Part shown: piece by piece, positions 18,595-26,016 of the stretch | Numbering within the stretch: position 1 is the stretch's first letter | Layout: the number at the start of each line of letters is the position of its first letter | From: Legionella maceachernii | Lineage (GTDB): Bacteria; Pseudomonadota; Gammaproteobacteria; Legionellales; Legionellaceae | Length of the DNA stretch: 41,415 bases | Assembly: GCF_900167045.1 (NCBI RefSeq) | Contig: NZ_FUXJ01000024.1 | Span: forward strand, 1-41,415 | Reading direction: 5' to 3' | Translations under genes and position numbers: made by a program | Notes under the pieces: generated by a model | The model's input: the letters and a program-made list of their open reading frames with translations, nothing else | The model's database searches: none | What the model was told of the DNA's origin: nothing

Positions 18595-18627
18595 CTTAAT
18601 ATTTTGTTAATTAAATTCATCCATAAT
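18595..18627 (+). promoter_or_regulatory. PmrA-box promoter
   Basis: A direct repeat CTTAATATT (18595-18603), TT, GTTAATTAA (18606-18614), with an 11-base period. The Legionella PmrA consensus is cTTAATatT-N2-cTTAATatT. A CATAAT -10 follows at 18622-18627, 7 bases after the box, so the second repeat occupies the -35 zone. The start codon is at 18663. A separate perfect inverted repeat, GTCTAA-AATTG-TTAGAC, lies upstream at 18544-18560. Confidence 0.65.
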
Positions 18628-18662
18628 ATTTAGAAATATCTGTTATATTAAAGTCGTTTTAT

Positions 18663-20333
18663 ATGAAAATTTCTGTAGCCCAAGCACTCCTGATTCTTAT
18701 AGATTATAAATCCAAATTTTTAGCTAAGCAATTAGAAGAAAAAGAGTTAAATTTGCAATTAATTGACAATTTAAAATTGCAGTTAACTACGCTTAAAAAA
18801 TTGTATTTGGTTGGTGCTAAAGATGATGAAAGTCGCGTTGCAATTGTTGATTATTTAAAAGATCCTATTCTGCAAGAATTTGAAATATCAGCTGATCCGG
18901 AAATTATTGATAATGATAGTTCGCGTCGATATTTTGAAACTCATCTCGCTTATGAAACACTTGCAAATCACCTTGATAAATTAAGTACTGAAGAACTAGA
19001 AAAACATCTGCAGTTGGTGAAGAAAACTGCACCAGATTATTACAGTGATCTTTATGATACCGTTTTAGGTGTTCAGTCTCACAGCTTTGGCGATAACACA
19101 GAACGAGAATATGGATATTACCTTAAAAAATTAAAAGATAATGAAATATTCAGCGATTTTTCTGAGGAATCAAGGGAAAAATTAATAGCCCTAGTGTCTT
19201 CTGCTTTTGTGGCAATGGTTATCGCTGATAGTAATCCCAAATTATTACCATTAGATATCTATGGAGAAGGGATTTACCTGCCAGAGGAAAGAGGGAAAAA
19301 AGTTAGAAATGTAAATAAGAATACGCCGACAAGTGCTCTAGGTCTTCTAAAAACCACTATGCCTATTCCTAGAGAAGACGAAGCACTTATGAAGAAAACC
19401 CAAACATTTTTAAAACCTTCAGATCAAGCCACCTACAACGCTGATGCAACATGGGTAAAAGATAATTTTTCAAGATTAGTGCATCCTTTTTCAAACTCAA
19501 TTTCTGGAACATTGCTTTGCCAGCTTAGGGCTATGCTTAAAATAAAAGACACTGCTTCTGTTCAAGGCCAAAGTATTTATTTATCAGGTGATAAAATGAA
19601 AACTTTTTTAACGGTTTTCATTTCTGCTCTCTTGTTTAATTCTGGAGGGCATAGCTTGCATGAGTTTGTTTCCCCCTTAGAGCTTGATAAAGTAAAGAAT
19701 GCCTTTACCGCTATTAATGGATTTGATTCATTTGATCTTGAAGGGCTTTTCTTAGCAAATAATGAAATAGCATTTGATGAAGCGCTAAAGAAAACAATCG
19801 AATACAATAATCAAATTCTCAAGAGAGCCGCAGTGCATGGTGAGATCAAGCAGCAAAAACAATCCTTTAATGAGCAATCACTACGAGCAGCTATTAGCGA
19901 GTCACCGTTTGATCAAGATCTAAAAAGCAATTTTTTACAGCAAGTTAATTCCAATGTAGAGAATGCTAAAACCTGTTTTGATTTAGCAGATAAATTACAC
20001 AGTCTAATTGCTGTAAACAAAGCAAGAGTCAGTGGTGAGTATTTTTCAGTTTATCGACAAGGGGCCTCCAGGCATCAGTTTCTCGAAAAAAATCTAATTG
20101 AAGTTATTCGAGAACTTAGTCATGGTAACCTACCCGTTGCAGAAAAATTAATTCAAAGCACAGTTGATGGATTAGGAAAATTTAAATCACATTCTTTGTT
20201 TGGTAGTCAAATACCCGAATTGGCGGCGCTTGTTAGTATACAGATGAGGCTACGCACTGTCATTGATACTGATCATCAAATGGAGATTGGACAACTTAGT
20301 CCAAGTCAAGTTCATACCAAAGCCCTTGAATAA
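18663..20333 (+). CDS. Unknown protein, candidate Dot/Icm-secreted effector
   Basis: A 556-residue, helix-rich, soluble-looking protein with no signal peptide and no domain I recognise. It begins MKISVAQALLILIDYKSKFL. Leucine/lysine/glutamate-rich stretches (20-50, 95-160) could be coiled coils. A hydrophobic patch near 315-335 contains FLTVFISALLFNSGG. The C-terminus (GQLSPSQVHTKALE) is polar with small residues, compatible with a Dot/Icm signal, but it lacks an obvious E-block. The main argument for an effector is the PmrA box 50 bases upstream, since PmrA directly controls many effectors in Legionella. Gaps on both sides suggest a single-gene unit. An ordinary cytoplasmic protein is the alternative. 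Confidence 0.5.
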   Translation: MKISVAQALLILIDYKSKFLAKQLEEKELNLQLIDNLKLQLTTLKKLYLVGAKDDESRVAIVDYLKDPILQEFEISADPEIIDNDSSRRYFETHLAYETLANHLDKLSTEELEKHLQLVKKTAPDYYSDLYDTVLGVQSHSFGDNTEREYGYYLKKLKDNEIFSDFSEESREKLIALVSSAFVAMVIADSNPKLLPLDIYGEGIYLPEERGKKVRNVNKNTPTSALGLLKTTMPIPREDEALMKKTQTFLKPSDQATYNADATWVKDNFSRLVHPFSNSISGTLLCQLRAMLKIKDTASVQGQSIYLSGDKMKTFLTVFISALLFNSGGHSLHEFVSPLELDKVKNAFTAINGFDSFDLEGLFLANNEIAFDEALKKTIEYNNQILKRAAVHGEIKQQKQSFNEQSLRAAISESPFDQDLKSNFLQQVNSNVENAKTCFDLADKLHSLIAVNKARVSGEYFSVYRQGASRHQFLEKNLIEVIRELSHGNLPVAEKLIQSTVDGLGKFKSHSLFGSQIPELAALVSIQMRLRTVIDTDHQMEIGQLSPSQVHTKALE

Positions 20334-20581
20334 GAATGAATGGACACAGCAATAGTGGTGATCTCAAAGAAAAATATAATAAGTAGGGTAAAGGCCTCTA
20401 ATAGTAATTATAAAGCCAAATAGTCTAGATTCCGCCCATGAAGCGCGGAAATAGGCAAAAAGAAAGATATTATGGTTAGAAATTAGATGCGCTTGACCTG
20501 TATAATAAGCCTATTAATTTGTATAGATTCCAAGTCTTTGTTATCATATCGCTTACCGCAGTTAAGCTCTCGCGAAGGTTT

Positions 20582-21298
20582 ATGAAACGGATTGATAAAG
20601 ATGGTAATTATACTACATTCCCGGGTGTCACGGTGATTGCAGCTATTGGAAATAATGCTACTCCTTTTTGGCAAAAAGTTTATGACTTTCTTGTTCATTC
20701 TAAAGCGATAAGTGAACATTATAAGCCTTTGCCTTGCACAAGCTACCATATGACGACGTGTAATCTTTATACGAAGGAACAATATCCCGATGATTGGCCG
20801 TCTTATGTCACAAAGCAGCTCAATTTTTTACAGAAGCTTCATGCTAAGCTCAGTGAAACCCCGTTAACCCCTGAAATTTCAATCGATGACATAAGTATTC
20901 CTGATGTGTTACAGCTGTATGTTTCATTACCTACAGAGCAAGAAGAATTAATTAGGGCCATAGCCAGAGAATTTGGGTTGGAGGACAATGTGCCCAAGGG
21001 ATTCCATATTACATTAGCTTATGAATATAACCCTATAATCGAGCAAGAAGATTATGATGCAATAAAGAGAGAATGCGAAAAGCTGCTTAAGTTTTGTAAA
21101 GAAGAAGGACGCCTTACCCTTGATTGTCCTCAATTATCGTACTTTACTAGCATGGAAAACTTTATTCCTTGGGATGGCAAAACAAATCCTTTCATTGCTC
21201 AAGGAGCGAATGATTCTTGTTTTTTCAGTTTGCGCCGGCTTGGCTGTCCAGAACTGGTTAACACCATTTCAAGCTACTTCTCATCCAAATTCTTTTGA
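20582..21298 (+). CDS. 2H phosphoesterase-like protein
   Basis: A 238-residue soluble protein. Two HxT motifs, H56-x-T58 (TSYHMTTC) and H142-x-T144 (KGFHITLAY), are placed as in the 2H phosphoesterase superfamily. Members of that superfamily cut 2',3'-cyclic phosphates or related RNA ends, and each HxT sits in one half of a bilobed fold. The N-terminal FPGVTVIAAIG and the ISEHYKPLPCTSYHMTT block recall the DUF1868-type branch. The ATG at 20582 is chosen over a start 63 bases upstream because GAAGG lies 6 bases before it. A TATAAT occurs at 20501-20506. Substrate is unknown; the neighbourhood of candidate host-interaction genes leaves a secreted role possible. Confidence 0.6.
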   Translation: MKRIDKDGNYTTFPGVTVIAAIGNNATPFWQKVYDFLVHSKAISEHYKPLPCTSYHMTTCNLYTKEQYPDDWPSYVTKQLNFLQKLHAKLSETPLTPEISIDDISIPDVLQLYVSLPTEQEELIRAIAREFGLEDNVPKGFHITLAYEYNPIIEQEDYDAIKRECEKLLKFCKEEGRLTLDCPQLSYFTSMENFIPWDGKTNPFIAQGANDSCFFSLRRLGCPELVNTISSYFSSKFF

Positions 21299-21351
21299 GC
21301 TTGCAAACAGAGCCTATTTCCCACTTGCATTTAGCCTAAAATAGGGATTAC

Positions 21352-21366
21352 AGTTAGTTACTAACT
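21352..21366. promoter_or_regulatory. Perfect 15-base palindrome upstream of the Q-rich exported protein
   Basis: AGTTAGT-T-ACTAACT, 24 bases before the ATG at 21390. Its size and place suit a repressor or activator site, or a small RNA hairpin near the ribosome binding site (GGAGTAAAGG). No regulator is recognised. Confidence 0.35.
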
Positions 21367-21389
21367 TATTAAATTTCATGGAGTAAAGG

Positions 21390-21773
21390 ATGAAAAAGCT
21401 TTTTGTTTGGACTTTGTCTTCATTGGCTGTAGTAAGTGCATCAAGTTACGCGTCAGAGGACAGTTCTCCTGGACAATTGACAGGTTCGCCCACTCAGCAA
21501 ATTATGCAATTGAACACACAAATTCAAAATCAATTTAACCAAATTCAATCTGATCAGCAAAAGCAAATAGATAAATTGAACAAGCAAATTCAAAATCAAC
21601 TTCAGCAAATGCAATCTCAGTTACAAGGTCAAATGCAAAAAATGAATTCTCAACTTCAAGATCAAATAAAGCAAGTACAATCCAATCTTCAGGAACAAAT
21701 AAAACAAGTTCAGCAGCAAGCAGCACAGCCACAGCAACAGACACCGCAAGCGCAACAACCAGCAGCCAAGTAA
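21390..21773 (+). CDS. Exported glutamine-rich coiled-coil protein
   Basis: A 127-residue protein with a clear signal peptide (MKKLFVWTLSSLAVVSASSYA, cut near residue 21). The core (residues 44-109) is six consecutive 11-residue repeats of the type QLQDQIKQVQS, with hydrophobic residues spaced for a hendecad, right-handed coiled coil. The tail (about 110-127) is Q, P and A-rich. No cysteines are present. It probably forms a rod in the periplasm or outside the cell; no function is recognised. A strong GGAGTAAAGG ribosome binding site precedes ATG. It stands alone, with a 6-bp hairpin downstream (21813-21836) that lacks a T run. Confidence 0.75.
   Translation: MKKLFVWTLSSLAVVSASSYASEDSSPGQLTGSPTQQIMQLNTQIQNQFNQIQSDQQKQIDKLNKQIQNQLQQMQSQLQGQMQKMNSQLQDQIKQVQSNLQEQIKQVQQQAAQPQQQTPQAQQPAAK
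21519..21716 (+). repeat. Six tandem 33-bp codon repeats (11-residue units)
   Basis: In-frame units of 33 bases, encoding QIQNQFNQIQS, DQQKQIDKLNK, QIQNQLQQMQS, QLQGQMQKMNS, QLQDQIKQVQS and NLQEQIKQVQQ. The exact 11-residue spacing, with divergence in sequence, suggests old internal duplications whose copy number could vary between strains. Confidence 0.75.
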
Positions 21774-21992
21774 AAAGTAAGAAGGTGTAATAATAGCCAG
21801 TCTCACTCCAGGTCCCTGAAGCTTAAACTCCAGGGATAACTGTAGATGATGCTCTTTTGTGTTGATAGGTAATTGTATTGCTAATTGCTTATCATGAACT
21901 ACACTTAATACAGCTTATACACATGAGGGAAGTCCATAATGATGCTATTCTTTCTAAACAAAGGAGAGAAGGGCTAAAACAGGGAGTTAGAA

Positions 21993-22436
21993 ATGACAGA
22001 GAAGCATGCAACGTGGCTATTGGTTTTCGATTCAACTTGTTGCCGAATTTATGACTATACAAAACATAAAATAGATTTAATTAAAGAAATCCAGCATCCA
22101 GAAAATAAATTAAGGGACATCGAAATTACCTCAGATAAACCTGGACGCTATCAAGCCATGGGGCAAGCTCATGGAACTTACACACAACCCACTGATCCTA
22201 AAGAAATAAAAATTGAAAATTTTTCTAAAGAAATAGCGAAGATCCTTGAGTACAATAATACTGTCCATGGATATGAAAAATTAATTCTGGTTGCACCCCC
22301 ACACATCAATGGTCTTTTGTTGAAACATCTCGATAAACAAGTCAAAAAACGAGTCACACATCATATTGAAAAGGATTTTATTCATCTTTCAGAGGATAAA
22401 TTATTGGATCATCTTAATGAAGCTTTAGAAAAATGA
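21993..22436 (+). CDS. Host attachment family protein (PF10116-like)
   Basis: A 147-residue soluble protein. Family features: TWLLVFDSTCCRIYDYTK at the N-terminus (the usual W-x-x-V-x-(D/N)-(10)-aryl pattern), then GQAHGTYTQPTDPKEIKIENFSKEIAKIL, and LILVAPPHINGLLLKHLDKQVKKRV near 100-120. PF10116 was named for an Agrobacterium protein needed for plant attachment, but the fold is related to archaeal/bacterial release-factor-like (baeRF) proteins, so a ribosome- or stress-related role is as likely. The ribosome binding site is GGGAG. It is a single gene before norB. Confidence 0.75.
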   Translation: MTEKHATWLLVFDSTCCRIYDYTKHKIDLIKEIQHPENKLRDIEITSDKPGRYQAMGQAHGTYTQPTDPKEIKIENFSKEIAKILEYNNTVHGYEKLILVAPPHINGLLLKHLDKQVKKRVTHHIEKDFIHLSEDKLLDHLNEALEK

Positions 22437-22580
22437 TTTCATCCTAACGTCTCACCCAATGCAACTCTTTAAAGTAGGTTTGGCTTTACTTAATAGCATG
22501 CAATGTTTTTTAAATTGTTCAGATAAGGCCCGACCTACAGACTAGGGTTATTTTGAAGTATCGCATGTCTTCGCAGCCAA

Positions 22581-22653
22581 TATAATTGTTTGATTAATAA
22601 TGCTATCCTATCAATTTCAGGCTATTTAAAAGAAAATTGGGCCTTGGCCCAAT
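22581..22653 (+). promoter_or_regulatory. norB promoter -10 and leader hairpin
   Basis: A TATAAT at 22581-22586 has no good -35 at 17 bases (TTGAAG at 22553 is too far), as expected for an activator-dependent promoter. In the leader, ATTGGGCC (22636-22643) and GGCCCAAT (22646-22653) form a perfect 8-bp stem about 57 bases before the ATG. No T run follows. No NsrR, FNR/DNR or sigma-54 NorR-type site was recognised. Confidence 0.4.
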
Positions 22654-22709
22654 CGACGAGCGATTCTAAAAAATTGCACTTATTCGTTTTAACGCGAAGG
22701 AAAGCCATA

Positions 22710-25019
22710 ATGAATTTACCCCAAGATAGGACTGCGGAGACCGATAATATTTCCCAGGTTCTTAAATGGATTCTTCTCATAACAGCTATTGTCTGTTTTG
22801 GGATTCTGATTTGGGGCACTTATAAAACTTTTCAACTTGCCCCTCCTTTACCTCAGCAGTTTCTTACTCCCTCAGGAAAGGTCATTATGACATCAAATGA
22901 CATTATTGAAGGGAAAGCGGGATTTCAACGAGCTGATCTGATGGATTATGGTAGCTTATATGGTATGGGATCTTATTTTGGTGAAGACTACACTGCAAAA
23001 TACCTGGTGAGATTAGGGCAATTGACTGAGGAAGAAATAGGGCGCCAACGTTTTGGTAAGTCCTCCACAAATTTATCAGAAAGTGAGCAGTATGTTGCTC
23101 GAAAAGCGATGCAACAAGCATTGCAACACATTGATTTAAGCCACCAAACAGCGATTTTGTCTGAGCCCGTTGCAACGGCCGTTTCTCAATTGCAATCTGA
23201 GATTGCACAAAGGTTACTTCATCATAATTTTGAAACGGGTTGGACCAAAGCCTACAGTTTAGATGAAAATAGCGCACTGCAAACCGCTGGTTTTCTTATT
23301 TATTCTTCACTGACGACCATCGCGCGCAGGCCACAACAAAATAATTCATACACCAATAATTGGCCTTATGAACCCTCAGTAGGAAATTACCCAACCTCAT
23401 CGACTTTCTATTGGACTTGGATTTCTTTTTGTTTTGTGTTCTTTGGTTTTGGTGCAATATTATACATTTATCATCGATACCTCAGCATTCCAGATCATGC
23501 AGCAAAAACGCCTATTTTTTTGGATTTTAAACCGTTAACAGTGAGTCAGCAGAAGGTTGGACAGTATTTTGTGATTGTCGCCGTCGTTTTATTAGTGCAG
23601 ATTGGTGTGGGTGCGATTATGGCTCACTGTTATGCAGAGCGCACTGGATTTTATGGCATCGGTATCAGCCGCTTTTTGCCCTTTAACTTTTTACGTGATG
23701 TGCACATCCAAACGCCAATCGTTTGGATAGCGTTGTCTTGGATAAGCTCTGCTGTTTTTCTTGCCCCCCTCATCAGCAAGCAAGAGGCAAAAAGGCAGGG
23801 GGTTTTAGTGGATTTATTGTTTTGGGTTACTCTTTTTATCGTGGGTGGAGCAATCGTTGGCAATTATTTAGGGATTATGGGCTATGTTAACCAAGCTTGG
23901 TTTTGGATTGGTAATCAAGGTTTATCCTACATTGAGTTAGGACGACTGTGGCAAATCGGGTTTTGCTTAGGATTGTTTCTGTGGAGTTGTATTATTTTTC
24001 GAGGTATATGGCCAAGCCGAGAGCAATTAAAAAAAGCAACAGTTGAATTTTGGACCGGCCGAATTCGATTAGAACACATGTTGTGGGCAAGCACGATTAA
24101 TATTGCAGTACTGTACTGCTTTGGCATGATACCACTGACAGGCATAGAAAAATCATTCACAATCACTGATTTTTGGCGCTGGTGGGTTGTACATCTTTGG
24201 GTTGAGCAATCTTTTGAGTTTTTTGCTGCCGCTGCTACTGCTTATTTTCTCATGGGGTCAGGGTTGGTTTCTCGGCTTCTTGCTGAACGGACAATGTATT
24301 TTGAGACTATTCTTATTTTCCTAGGCGGTGTTATTGGTACTGGACATCACTGGTATTGGACCGGGACACCCGGCTTTTGGGTGCCACTCGGTTCGATGTT
24401 TTCTTTTATTGAAGTACTCCCTTTAGTATTGCTTATAATTGATGCCATTGAACATCGCCAACTGATTAAGCGGCAAGGATTATTTACTTATAATTTGGCT
24501 TGTTTATACGTTTTTGGAGCGGCATTTTGGAATTTTGTGGGTGCAGGGGTGTTGGGTGGTGGCACTATTAATGCTCCCCTTGTCAACTATTATGAGCACG
24601 GTACATTTCTGACTTTGAATCATGCACATACTGCTTTGTTCGGTGCGTTTGGTTTATTGGGCATAGGATTAATTTATTTTTGTCTACGCTATGCTGCGGG
24701 TGAGGGTTTGCCTTGGGACGAGCGATTAGGAATCTGGGCATTTTGGCTATATAACATAGGTCTCTTATTATGGATCGTTTTAAATTTCTTTCCTATTGGT
24801 TGGGCGCAATTAGTGGATGTTTATGAACACGGTTTAGCACACGCGAGAAGTCTTGAATTTTATAATACAACGTTATTATGGCAATGGTTACGGCTTCCTG
24901 GCGATGTGATTTTTGCGTTAGGTGCGCTCCTTATGGCCTGTGACTTCTTTAAAAAGCTTAAGCCGTTTTTCCCTCGGTTAGCACAATTAAATCTGGAGCA
25001 AAAAATTCAATGGAGTTAG
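22710..25019 (+). CDS. norB: Quinol-dependent nitric oxide reductase (qNOR)
   Basis: A 769-residue, 14-helix membrane enzyme reducing 2 NO to N2O with quinol electrons; it serves in denitrification or, in pathogens, NO detoxification. The N-terminal extension (about 45-270, including FQRADLMDYGSLYGMGSYFGEDYTA) is the NorC-like periplasmic domain without a haem CxxCH motif, which separates qNOR from cNOR. The catalytic core has the haem and FeB histidines in HLWVEQSFEFF, GTGHHWYWTG and LNHAHTALFGAFG, and EHGLAHARS near the end. ATG 22710 follows GAAGGAAAG and begins MNLPQDRT; a longer in-frame reading from 22590 crosses the leader hairpin. No nir or nos genes are nearby, so NO defence is the likely role. 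Confidence 0.93.
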   Translation: MNLPQDRTAETDNISQVLKWILLITAIVCFGILIWGTYKTFQLAPPLPQQFLTPSGKVIMTSNDIIEGKAGFQRADLMDYGSLYGMGSYFGEDYTAKYLVRLGQLTEEEIGRQRFGKSSTNLSESEQYVARKAMQQALQHIDLSHQTAILSEPVATAVSQLQSEIAQRLLHHNFETGWTKAYSLDENSALQTAGFLIYSSLTTIARRPQQNNSYTNNWPYEPSVGNYPTSSTFYWTWISFCFVFFGFGAILYIYHRYLSIPDHAAKTPIFLDFKPLTVSQQKVGQYFVIVAVVLLVQIGVGAIMAHCYAERTGFYGIGISRFLPFNFLRDVHIQTPIVWIALSWISSAVFLAPLISKQEAKRQGVLVDLLFWVTLFIVGGAIVGNYLGIMGYVNQAWFWIGNQGLSYIELGRLWQIGFCLGLFLWSCIIFRGIWPSREQLKKATVEFWTGRIRLEHMLWASTINIAVLYCFGMIPLTGIEKSFTITDFWRWWVVHLWVEQSFEFFAAAATAYFLMGSGLVSRLLAERTMYFETILIFLGGVIGTGHHWYWTGTPGFWVPLGSMFSFIEVLPLVLLIIDAIEHRQLIKRQGLFTYNLACLYVFGAAFWNFVGAGVLGGGTINAPLVNYYEHGTFLTLNHAHTALFGAFGLLGIGLIYFCLRYAAGEGLPWDERLGIWAFWLYNIGLLLWIVLNFFPIGWAQLVDVYEHGLAHARSLEFYNTTLLWQWLRLPGDVIFALGALLMACDFFKKLKPFFPRLAQLNLEQKIQWS

Positions 25020-25170
25020 ATGAAATGCTAATCTCCAAAATCAAAAGGTCTATTTAGGCTCTATTACCATTCTCTCATTGCCTCTCCTTGTAATGGTTGA
25101 TTTTTTGGCAGGATGCGTTGGATTGGACTAAACTTATTGAAGCGGGTTATTTTAGCTGGAGATAAGTAAC

Positions 25171-25404
25171 ATGCAACATGAACGATTTATTCAACAATTA
25201 GTATCTCAGTTTAAAGAAAAACTTAATGGCTTATCGTCTGAGCAATTAGCGAATTTAAATTTAGAAATCGCGCTCATACCCACAGTAGGTAATGAAGCGG
25301 GTGGTGCAGCAGGCGAGCGTAAGCGAAAACCCTCTTCGCCTCCATTACCTCAAACTGGCCCTCAGCCAGGTCGTACGCTACCCGAGTTAAAAAAAGGAAA
25401 TTAA
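25171..25404 (+). CDS. Small protein family member 1 (conserved head, GG, variable tail)
   Basis: 77 residues with a strong ribosome binding site (CTGGAGATAAG). The head (1-45) MQHERFIQQLVSQFKEKLNGL, then SSEQLANLNLEIALIPTVGNEAGG, matches the next two genes; it ends in EAGG at 42-45. The tail (46-77) is basic and proline-rich (KRKPSSPPLPQTGPQPGR) and unrelated to the tails of the other two copies. It lacks three residues (GSGK region) found in copies 2 and 3. No signal peptide or cysteine. Function unknown. Confidence 0.65.
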   Translation: MQHERFIQQLVSQFKEKLNGLSSEQLANLNLEIALIPTVGNEAGGAAGERKRKPSSPPLPQTGPQPGRTLPELKKGN

Positions 25405-25474
25405 TGACCGTGGTCTGAGGTGCATGGCTTAATCATTCAATAAATGGAGCGGATGTAATTGATGGAGGTATTTT

Positions 25475-25714
25475 ATGGAGCGTCAACAACTTATTCAAAC
25501 GTTGGTGTCTCAGTTTGAGGAACAAATTAGAAAATTATCCGAACACAAGCTAAAAGAGCTTGGATCTGGCAAATTGGAGATAAGTTTAACGCCAGTAGTC
25601 GGAAGGGAAGCAGGTGGGGTTATTGGCCCAGTCAAAAGTCCTATTCCTTCTGGACCTGCTACCGCTCCGGCAGCTTCTAGGGCTAAAAAATTAGATGCGG
25701 CAAAGAAATATTAA
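25475..25714 (+). CDS. Small protein family member 2 (conserved head, GG, variable tail)
   Basis: 79 residues, ATG after TGGAGGTATTTT, an upstream stretch almost identical to that of copy 3. The head (1-48) MERQQLIQTLVSQFEEQIRK, LSEHKLKELGSGKLEISLTP, VVGREAGG ends in Gly-Gly at 47-48. It has an amphipathic N-terminal helix and a predicted strand (LEISLTPVV). The tail VIGPVKSPIPSGPATAPAAS then RAKKLDAAKKY is rich in P, A and K. No cysteine. The three genes lie 70-71 bases apart on one strand. The boundary between conserved head and free tail at GG recalls double-glycine leader peptides, but no peptidase or modifying enzyme is near. Confidence 0.7.
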   Translation: MERQQLIQTLVSQFEEQIRKLSEHKLKELGSGKLEISLTPVVGREAGGVIGPVKSPIPSGPATAPAASRAKKLDAAKKY

Positions 25715-25784
25715 CCCTAATTTTTTAGTTTAAAGTGTAAATAACACGGTTAACCCTGTTCAGTATAAATTGTGGAGGTATTTT

Positions 25785-25970
25785 GTGGAACGTAAGCAAC
25801 TTATTCAAACTTTAGTGTCTCAGTTTGAAGCGCAAATTAGGAATTTACCTGAACAGAAATTAAAGGACTTAGAGTCAGGTAAATTAGAGATAAGTTTAAC
25901 ACAAGCGGTCGAGAAAGAATCCGGAGGTAGAGCTCAAGTCCGCCATGAAAAAAGAAGAGAGCTTTTATAA
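25785..25970 (+). CDS. Small protein family member 3 (conserved head, GG, short tail)
   Basis: 61 residues from the GTG at 25785, which sits after TGGAGGTATTTT exactly as the ATG of copy 2 does; a TTG at 25770 would place the ribosome binding site inside the gene. The head (1-48) is about two-thirds identical to copy 2 and ends ESGG at 45-48. The tail is only 13 residues (RAQVRHEKRRELL), strongly basic and without prolines, so it may be degenerate or under different selection. A terminator begins 10 bases after the stop and closes the triplet. Confidence 0.65.
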   Translation: MERKQLIQTLVSQFEAQIRNLPEQKLKDLESGKLEISLTQAVEKESGGRAQVRHEKRRELL

Positions 25971-25979
25971 ATACTTAAG

Positions 25980-26004
25980 AAAATCAGCATGGAAGCTGAT
26001 TTTT
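25980..26004. terminator. Strong bidirectional terminator
   Basis: AAAATCAGC pairs perfectly with GCTGATTTT around ATGGAA and is followed by T on the plus strand; the leading A run serves the minus strand. It lies between the third small-protein gene and the convergent SDR gene and can stop both. Confidence 0.85.
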
Positions 26005-26016
26005 ACTAAAACCCTG

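Noticed and set aside
20334-20581. PmrA or CpxR box before the 2H-phosphoesterase gene
   Set aside because: Only isolated TTAAT and GTAAA half-sites occur, without the needed spacing.
22590-22709. In-frame 40-codon extension of norB
   Set aside because: It crosses the leader hairpin, and ATG 22710 has a much better ribosome binding site and the usual qNOR N-terminus.
22437-22709. Sigma-54 / NorR promoter for norB
   Set aside because: No GG-N10-GC pair of the TGGCAC-N5-TTGC type: the nearest GG...GC pair (near 22482) has 12 bases between.
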